Below, one piece after another: positions 6,705 through 10,499 of a DNA stretch of 10,499 nucleotides (positions are counted from its first letter, which is position 1; each line of letters starts with the position of its first letter). This stretch comes from Peptococcaceae bacterium. GTDB taxonomy: Bacteria; Bacillota; Desulfitobacteriia; Desulfitobacteriales; Syntrophobotulaceae. The translations under genes were made by a program, and so were the position numbers. Location: assembly GCA_012523535.1 (NCBI GenBank), contig JAAYII010000155.1, forward strand, positions 1 through 10,499, read 5' to 3'. The notes below the pieces were generated by a model. That model searched no databases. It was not told the DNA's origin and worked only from the letters and a program-made list of their open reading frames with translations.

Positions 6705-6733
6705 ATAATTAAACATATTAGTTTATTATTTAA
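6701..6733. repeat. AT-rich stem-loop element, copy B (shares arms with 1412-1449)
   Basis: TTAAATAAT (6701-6709) is perfectly complementary to ATTATTTAA (6725-6733). After a single bulged T (6710), AAAC (6711-6714) pairs with GTTT (6721-6724) around the loop ATATTA. That gives 13 base pairs with one bulge. The outer arms are identical to those at 1412-1449. The mntP stop codon lies inside the left arm. There is no G+C-rich stem or following T tract, so it is not a canonical terminator. Confidence 0.5.
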
Positions 6734-6795
6734 AGGAAATTAATTATCACCAGATAATATTTTACTTAAACAAACGAAAGAGGTTATAATTAGCT

Positions 6796-7263
6796 ATGAA
6801 GCTTTTGTTTGTTTGTACCGGAAATACTTGTCGCAGCCCAATGGCTATGGGGTTGGCTCGTAAATACTTTCCCCCTGAAGTTGAAATATATTCAGCAGGA
6901 ATTTATGCTTGGGAAGGGCAGCGCGTAAGTGAGCAGGCAGTTGAGGCTCTTAAGAAAAAAGGAATAGACATTAGTTCCCATCGGGCTAAGAAGCTAACCA
7001 AAGAGATGCTCGCCGAAGCGGATTATATCTTAACCATGACCTTAGCCCAGGCTGATGAACTAAGGGATGTTTATCCCCAATATAAAGAAAAAATAAAAAC
7101 CTTGGGAGCTTGGGTCGGTTCTGAAAAAGAGGTGCCCGATCCGATCGGCAAACCACTTGAAGTTTATTGTTCTTGTGCCCGGACATTGGAACAAATGATT
7201 AAAGTTGCTGCCGAGAAACTAACCAGCGGGGGGGAGTCATATGATCATAGCACTAGGAGCTGA
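6796..7263 (+). CDS. ywlE: Low-molecular-weight protein phosphatase, YwlE-type (protein-arginine phosphatase), 155 aa
   Basis: The protein has the low-molecular-weight phosphatase fold, with the CX5R loop CTGNTCRS (C7 nucleophile, R13) at the N-terminus and the general-acid Asp in VPDP (D115). T11 inside the loop is the residue that in B. subtilis YwlE favours phospho-arginine; true tyrosine phosphatases usually have Ile there. This makes a protein-arginine phosphatase, opposing the McsB kinase, the best call. The length (155) matches the family (about 150). The start is ATG 6796 with GAAAGAGG 12 bases upstream, a somewhat long spacing. The last 23 nt overlap the start of rpiB, and the rpiB ribosome site lies within this gene, so the two are probably coupled. 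Position between mntP and rpiB is as in B. subtilis. Tyrosine phosphatase activity cannot be excluded. Confidence 0.93.
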   Translation: MKLLFVCTGNTCRSPMAMGLARKYFPPEVEIYSAGIYAWEGQRVSEQAVEALKKKGIDISSHRAKKLTKEMLAEADYILTMTLAQADELRDVYPQYKEKIKTLGAWVGSEKEVPDPIGKPLEVYCSCARTLEQMIKVAAEKLTSGGESYDHSTRS

Positions 7264-7690
7264 CCATGGAGGATTTGAACTGAAGGAAATAATTAAAAAA
7301 CATCTTTTAGACCGCAATTATGAGGTCAAAGATTACGGGACCGATTCTGCCCAAGCGGTAGATTATCCGGAGTATGGATTTCAGGTTGGCGAAGCAATTA
7401 TCAAGCAAGAAGCTGATTTGGGCATTCTGGTTTGCGGTACCGGGATAGGGATTTCTATTGCCGCCAACAAGGTACGAGGAATTCGGGCGGCGGTCTGCAC
7501 CAACTGCTATATGGCCAAAATGGCCAGAGAACATAACAATGCCAATATCTTGGCTTTAGGGGCAAGAGTGATAGGCGAAGGTTTGGCTTTGGAAATTGTT
7601 GACGCTTTTTTGAATACTTCTTTTGGCGGTGAGCGACATGCCCGCAGGGTGGATCTTATTTCCAAATATGAAGATGCGATAAGCAAATAG
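7241..7690 (+). CDS. rpiB: Ribose-5-phosphate isomerase B, 149 aa
   Basis: RpiB interconverts ribulose 5-phosphate and ribose 5-phosphate in the pentose phosphate pathway. The N-terminal GADHGG (6-11) contributes the D8-H9 pair. The catalytic Cys is C65 in VCGTGIGISIAANK, the anion-binding loop of this family, and H98 lies in EHNNAN (97-102). RxVDLI near the end is also typical. The length is normal (about 145-150). ATG 7241 follows a run of six or more G and GAG (about 7228-7236), and the gene starts 23 nt inside the end of ywlE. Allose-6-phosphate or galactose-6-phosphate isomerases (LacA/LacB) are relatives, but the Cys in the catalytic position and the neighbourhood support RpiB. Confidence 0.96.
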   Translation: MIIALGADHGGFELKEIIKKHLLDRNYEVKDYGTDSAQAVDYPEYGFQVGEAIIKQEADLGILVCGTGIGISIAANKVRGIRAAVCTNCYMAKMAREHNNANILALGARVIGEGLALEIVDAFLNTSFGGERHARRVDLISKYEDAISK

Positions 7691-7695
7691 ACTTA

Positions 7696-7724
7696 TTAAC
7701 AAAGGTCATATCTGGTTGCATAAT
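7696..7724 (+). promoter_or_regulatory. Possible promoter upstream of ywlG (TTAACA-17-CATAAT)
   Basis: TTAACA (7696-7701) and CATAAT (7719-7724) each match five of six sigma-A consensus positions with ideal 17-base spacing. Transcription would begin near 7731, leaving a very short leader that barely contains the GAGGG site (7732-7736) of ywlG. It could serve the ywlG-glyA segment, but the tight leader and AT-rich sequence make a chance match possible. Confidence 0.35.
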
Positions 7725-7743
7725 TTTTTTCGAGGGTTAAGGT

Positions 7744-8331
7744 ATGGAAGACAAAATCAGACTGCCGGAAAAAAAGACAATTGTATTGGCCGAACTTAAA
7801 GAGCAATGGATTAATATACTTGACAATTTTGCCCAAGCCGCTGTTCTTCAGCCGGGCCAAATGGTTGTGCTGGGATGCAGTACCAGCGAAATAGCCGGTG
7901 GGAGGATTGGAAAAGCAAGCAGTAAAGAGATTGCAGCTGTCCTTATTGATCCCCTTTTGGCATGGGCGGATAAACTGGGAATTTATCTTGCCATTCAATG
8001 CTGTGAACATCTAAATAGGGCGCTGGTTGTTGAGCAGGAAGCAGTACGAAAATTTAATCTGGAGCCTGTTATAGTTATGCCGGCTCTTAATGCCGGGGGA
8101 GCTATGGCTACCGTAGCTTGGGAAAAATTCACCAGCCCCGTGGCGGTGGAAAGTGTACAAGCCCATGCCGGATTGGATATTGGGGATACCTTTATCGGCA
8201 TGCATCTACGGCCTGTGGTTGTCCCGGTTAGAATAGACGTTAATTGTTTAGGATATGCCCATTTAACGCTGGCCAGAACGAGACCAAAATATATTGGAGG
8301 CCCAAGAGCAGTATATCCTGGAAATATATAA
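7744..8331 (+). CDS. ywlG: YwlG family protein (TIGR01440 / DUF436), function unknown, 195 aa
   Basis: This is a conserved Firmicutes protein of unknown biochemical role, usually found between rpiB and glyA as here. Recognisable family stretches are GCSTSEIAGGRIGKASS (44-60), a Cys-Cys pair with CCEHLNRALV (86-95), MPALNAGGAMAT (112-123), and HAGLDIGDTFIGMHLRP (141-157). The conserved C45, C86-C87 with E88-H89, and H141 could form an active or metal site, but this is only inference. No signal peptide or membrane helix is seen. The start ATG 7744 has GAGGG (7732-7736) seven bases upstream; the roughly 15 residues before the conserved part make it slightly longer than B. subtilis YwlG (about 180). 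It ends 22 nt before glyA and probably shares its transcript. Confidence 0.9.
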   Translation: MEDKIRLPEKKTIVLAELKEQWINILDNFAQAAVLQPGQMVVLGCSTSEIAGGRIGKASSKEIAAVLIDPLLAWADKLGIYLAIQCCEHLNRALVVEQEAVRKFNLEPVIVMPALNAGGAMATVAWEKFTSPVAVESVQAHAGLDIGDTFIGMHLRPVVVPVRIDVNCLGYAHLTLARTRPKYIGGPRAVYPGNI

Positions 8332-8353
8332 TAAATTTAAGGGAGTTGTAATA

Positions 8354-9604
8354 ATGGATATAATACAAAAATATATAGCTTGCCAAGATCCGGAAATTGC
8401 AAGAGCGATCGAGCTGGAAGAGCAAAGACAAGAAAATAAGATTGAACTCAATGCATCCGAAAACTTTGTTAGCAGAGCGGTTATGGCTGCCCAGGGTTCC
8501 GTTTTGACCAACAAATATGCCGAAGGTTATCCTGGCAAAAGATATTATGGCGGCTGTGAATATGTTGATATTGTTGAGGAGATCGCCATAGATAGGGTTA
8601 AGAAAATTTTTGGCGCCGAACATGCCAATGTTCAGCCCCACTCGGGCGCCCAAGCCAATACGGCGGTTTATTTTGCCATGCTAAAACCGGGTGACACCGT
8701 AATGGGTATGAACCTATCGCACGGGGGACATTTGACTCACGGCAGCCCTGTAAACATATCCGGCATGTATTATAATTTTGTAGAATACGGTGTTGATAAA
8801 GACAGTGAATACCTTGATTATGAGCAATTGAGAAATTTGGCGCTCAAACATAGGCCAAAAATGATTGTAGCAGGGGCCAGTGCCTATCCTCGGATTATAG
8901 ATTTTAAAAGAATAAGAGAGATCGCTGATGAGGTAGGGGCATATTTTATGGTTGATATGGCCCATATTGCGGGGCTTGTGGCTACAGGCCTTCATCCCAG
9001 TCCGGTTCCTTACGCCCATTTTGTTACAACTACAACTCATAAAACGTTAAGGGGACCACGGGGAGGGCTCATTCTCTGTCAGCAGGAATTTGCCAAAAAA
9101 ATAGATAAAGCCGTATTCCCGGGAATTCAAGGTGGACCGCTAATGCATGTAATTGCGGCCAAAGCTGTTGCTTTTGGAGAGGTACTTAAACCTGAATTTA
9201 AAGCATATCAACAACAAATACTTAATAACGCTCAAGCTTTGGTCCGGGGCTTTTTAGCCAGAAATTTCAGAGTCGTGTCCGGAGGAACTGATAACCATTT
9301 AATGCTTTTGGATATGCGCAGCAAAGGGTTAACAGGAAAAGCGGCAGAGAAAATCCTCGATGATATCGGGATTACGGTTAATAAAAATACTATTCCTTTT
9401 GATCCGGAGAGCCCCTTTGTAACCAGTGGCATCCGTATCGGAACGCCGGCTGTTACTACCCGGGGCATGAAAGAACCCGAAATGGAACAAATTGCGGAAG
9501 CTATAGATTTAGCTCTTACAGCCGGAGACAATCAGGAGCAATTAGCAAAAGCAAAGGCAATTGTAACTGACCTTTGCGCTCGCTTTCCCTTGTATAGGCA
9601 ATAA
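8354..9604 (+). CDS. glyA: Serine hydroxymethyltransferase, 416 aa
   Basis: GlyA is a cytoplasmic pyridoxal-phosphate enzyme that converts serine and tetrahydrofolate to glycine and 5,10-methylenetetrahydrofolate, the main one-carbon source. ELNASENFVS (31-40), the YAEGYPGKRYYGGCE block (55-69), HSGAQAN (96-102), the cofactor-contacting D201 and H204 in VDMAHIAGL, and the Schiff-base K230 in TTTTHKTLRGPRGG (225-238) are all intact. Length (416) is normal. The open frame extends upstream to an ATG at 8294 overlapping ywlG, but ATG 8354 has AAGGGAG (8339-8345) at eight bases and family similarity starts after it. ywlG is 22 nt upstream and upp 56 nt downstream, the same order as in B. subtilis. 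No T-box or purine riboswitch is visible in the short upstream gap. Confidence 0.98.
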   Translation: MDIIQKYIACQDPEIARAIELEEQRQENKIELNASENFVSRAVMAAQGSVLTNKYAEGYPGKRYYGGCEYVDIVEEIAIDRVKKIFGAEHANVQPHSGAQANTAVYFAMLKPGDTVMGMNLSHGGHLTHGSPVNISGMYYNFVEYGVDKDSEYLDYEQLRNLALKHRPKMIVAGASAYPRIIDFKRIREIADEVGAYFMVDMAHIAGLVATGLHPSPVPYAHFVTTTTHKTLRGPRGGLILCQQEFAKKIDKAVFPGIQGGPLMHVIAAKAVAFGEVLKPEFKAYQQQILNNAQALVRGFLARNFRVVSGGTDNHLMLLDMRSKGLTGKAAEKILDDIGITVNKNTIPFDPESPFVTSGIRIGTPAVTTRGMKEPEMEQIAEAIDLALTAGDNQEQLAKAKAIVTDLCARFPLYRQ

Positions 9605-9623
9605 AGAATAAGTCGTTTATAAT
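9595..9623 (+). promoter_or_regulatory. Possible upp promoter (TAGGCA-17-TATAAT)
   Basis: A perfect -10 TATAAT (9618-9623) is preceded at 17 bases by TAGGCA (9595-9600), a four-of-six -35 match that overlaps the end of glyA. Transcription would start near 9630, leaving about 30 nt of leader that keeps the GGGAG site of upp. It is plausible as an internal promoter, but co-transcription with glyA is equally likely. Confidence 0.4.
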
Positions 9624-9660
9624 ACAAAAAAGCAATAAATATAGGGAGTTGAAAAAGCAT

Positions 9661-10290
9661 ATGGGGAACGTTTGTATTCTGGATCATCCCCTTATCCAAC
9701 ATAAACTGTCACTTATCCGGGATGAAAATACAAATTCAAAAGAGTTTCGTGAGTTGGTGGAAGAAGTGGCAATGCTGATGGCCTACGAAGTTACGAGGGA
9801 CTTTCCTTTGGAGGAAATCGAGGTTCGAACTCCCGTTGGCATAGCCAAGGCCAAAAAAATATCCGGGCGCAAGGTGGCTTTAGTACCAATTTTAAGGGCC
9901 GGCCTGGGAATGGTGGATGGAATGCTCAAACTTATTCCCGCAGCCAAGGTTGGACATATTGGGCTTTACAGAGATCCCGAGACCTTAAAGCCGGTGGAAT
10001 ATTACTGTAAAATGCCTTACGATCTGGAAGAAAGAGATATTATTGTAATTGACCCTATGCTGGCTACCGGAGGCTCGGCTACAGCGGCTATCGGATTTAT
10101 TAAAGGCCGTGGTGGAAAAAAAATTAAACTAATGTGTTTAATCGCAGCGCCTGAAGGCATTAAAACAGTGCAGGATAATCATCCCGATGTTGATATATTC
10201 GTGGCCGCTTTGGATGAAAAACTGAATGATCATGCCTATATAGTTCCCGGGCTGGGTGATGCCGGTGACCGTTTATTTGGAACGAAGTAA
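9661..10290 (+). CDS. upp: Uracil phosphoribosyltransferase, 209 aa
   Basis: Upp joins uracil with phosphoribosyl pyrophosphate to give UMP in pyrimidine salvage. The N-terminal DHPLIQHKL, VPILRAGLGMVDG (75-87), the PRPP-binding loop DPMLATGGSA (131-140) and the uracil-binding YIVPGLGDAGDR (193-204) are all present, and the C-terminus FGTK is typical. ATG 9661 gives 209 aa, the same length and N-terminus as B. subtilis Upp. An in-frame TTG at 9649 would add four residues but abuts the GGGAG (9644-9648) with no spacing, so ATG is preferred despite 12 bases of spacing. It follows glyA as in B. subtilis. No pyrimidine (PyrR) attenuator is recognisable in the short leader. No clear terminator follows. 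Confidence 0.98.
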   Translation: MGNVCILDHPLIQHKLSLIRDENTNSKEFRELVEEVAMLMAYEVTRDFPLEEIEVRTPVGIAKAKKISGRKVALVPILRAGLGMVDGMLKLIPAAKVGHIGLYRDPETLKPVEYYCKMPYDLEERDIIVIDPMLATGGSATAAIGFIKGRGGKKIKLMCLIAAPEGIKTVQDNHPDVDIFVAALDEKLNDHAYIVPGLGDAGDRLFGTK

Positions 10291-10499
10291 AAACTGCCAT
10301 CACCTAGCAGCGAAGTTGTATTTATCTGGAATATGTTTAAGGCCGATGAAGCCTTTATGATAATGTTTTATAAATGTATTAACATTTTATAAATATAAAA
10401 TAAATAATTTAATATAATTAAAGTTTTAGAAAGCCTGTAAGATATCAAAATGTGAGATAACCCCTAAAGTTAAACTTACATTAGGGTCAACAATGGTAG
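10291..10499. other. AT-rich region after upp without a complete gene
   Basis: No coding region of useful size is seen. AAGGC (10339-10343) and GCCTT (10351-10355) form a short hairpin without a proper T tract. TTATAAATGT (10368-10377) can pair with ACATTTTATAA (10382-10392) with one bulge around ATTA. The 10-mer TTTTATAAAT occurs twice, at 10366-10375 and 10385-10394. Near the edge CCCTAA (10462-10467) is complementary to TTAGGG (10481-10486). AGGG at 10483-10486 lies six bases before ATG 10493, so a further gene may begin at the window end, but only two full codons are visible. Confidence 0.5.

Noticed and set aside
6785..6790. Perfect TATAAT just before ywlE as its promoter
   Set aside because: It lies six bases before ATG 6796, so transcription would begin at or after the start codon and lose the ribosome site. 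The -35 (TTTACT) is poor.
8294..8353. Upstream ATG 8294 for glyA
   Set aside because: It overlaps the end of ywlG. ATG 8354 has AAGGGAG at ideal spacing and gives the normal length.
9649..9660. TTG 9649 as the upp start
   Set aside because: It touches the GGGAG site with no spacing; ATG 9661 gives the family's 209-aa protein.
10339..10355. Terminator after upp
   Set aside because: The stem is only five base pairs with a 7-nt loop and is followed by TATGATAATG rather than a T run.

Overview
This window looks like chromosomal housekeeping DNA from a low-to-mid G+C Gram-positive bacterium, most likely a member of the Clostridia. The evidence is the strong purine-rich Shine-Dalgarno sites (GGGGG, AGGAG and AAGGGAG types), TTG starts, and a gene order that follows the Bacillus subtilis block tal-glpX-(rho)-rpmE-prfA-prmC-ywlC-ywlD/mntP-ywlE-rpiB-ywlG-glyA-upp. 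The genus cannot be set from the sequence alone. Every recognisable gene is on the + strand, and I see no insertion sequence, phage gene, CRISPR array, tRNA or rRNA.

Layout. (1) 20-688 is an unrecognised AT-rich protein with five CxC/CxxC cysteine pairs (zinc-ribbon-like). (2) 762-2483 holds two sugar-phosphate genes: a transaldolase/fructose-6-phosphate aldolase family protein and class II fructose-1,6-bisphosphatase (glpX). Each is preceded by a hairpin abutting its ribosome-binding site. (3) 2495-2850 is a compact unit: promoter, rpmE (zinc-binding L31), and a clear Rho-independent terminator. (4) 3027-6704 is a tight translation-related run: prfA (release factor 1), prmC (its glutamine methyltransferase) and tsaC/sua5 (threonylcarbamoyl-AMP synthase for tRNA t6A), then mntP (Mn efflux), which carries one in-frame TAG. 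(5) 6796-10290 holds ywlE (protein-arginine phosphatase type), rpiB, ywlG, glyA and upp. The last 209 bases are AT-rich and without a complete gene.

How the genes fit together: PrmC methylates the GGQ glutamine of PrfA, and TsaC starts t6A synthesis, so 3027-6092 serves translation fidelity and termination. Transaldolase, GlpX and RpiB connect gluconeogenesis with the non-oxidative pentose phosphate pathway. GlyA supplies one-carbon units and Upp salvages uracil to UMP, both feeding nucleotide synthesis.

Most of the window is ordinary. The points worth a second look are: the single in-frame amber codon in an otherwise intact mntP; two intergenic AT-rich stem-loops (1412-1449 and 6701-6733) that share identical 9-nt outer arms and the same architecture; a perfect 10-4-10 palindrome just upstream of the transaldolase start; the unknown cysteine-pair protein; and the absence of rho, murA, tdk and spoIIR from positions where the Bacillus order has them. 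I found no convincing new multi-gene system.
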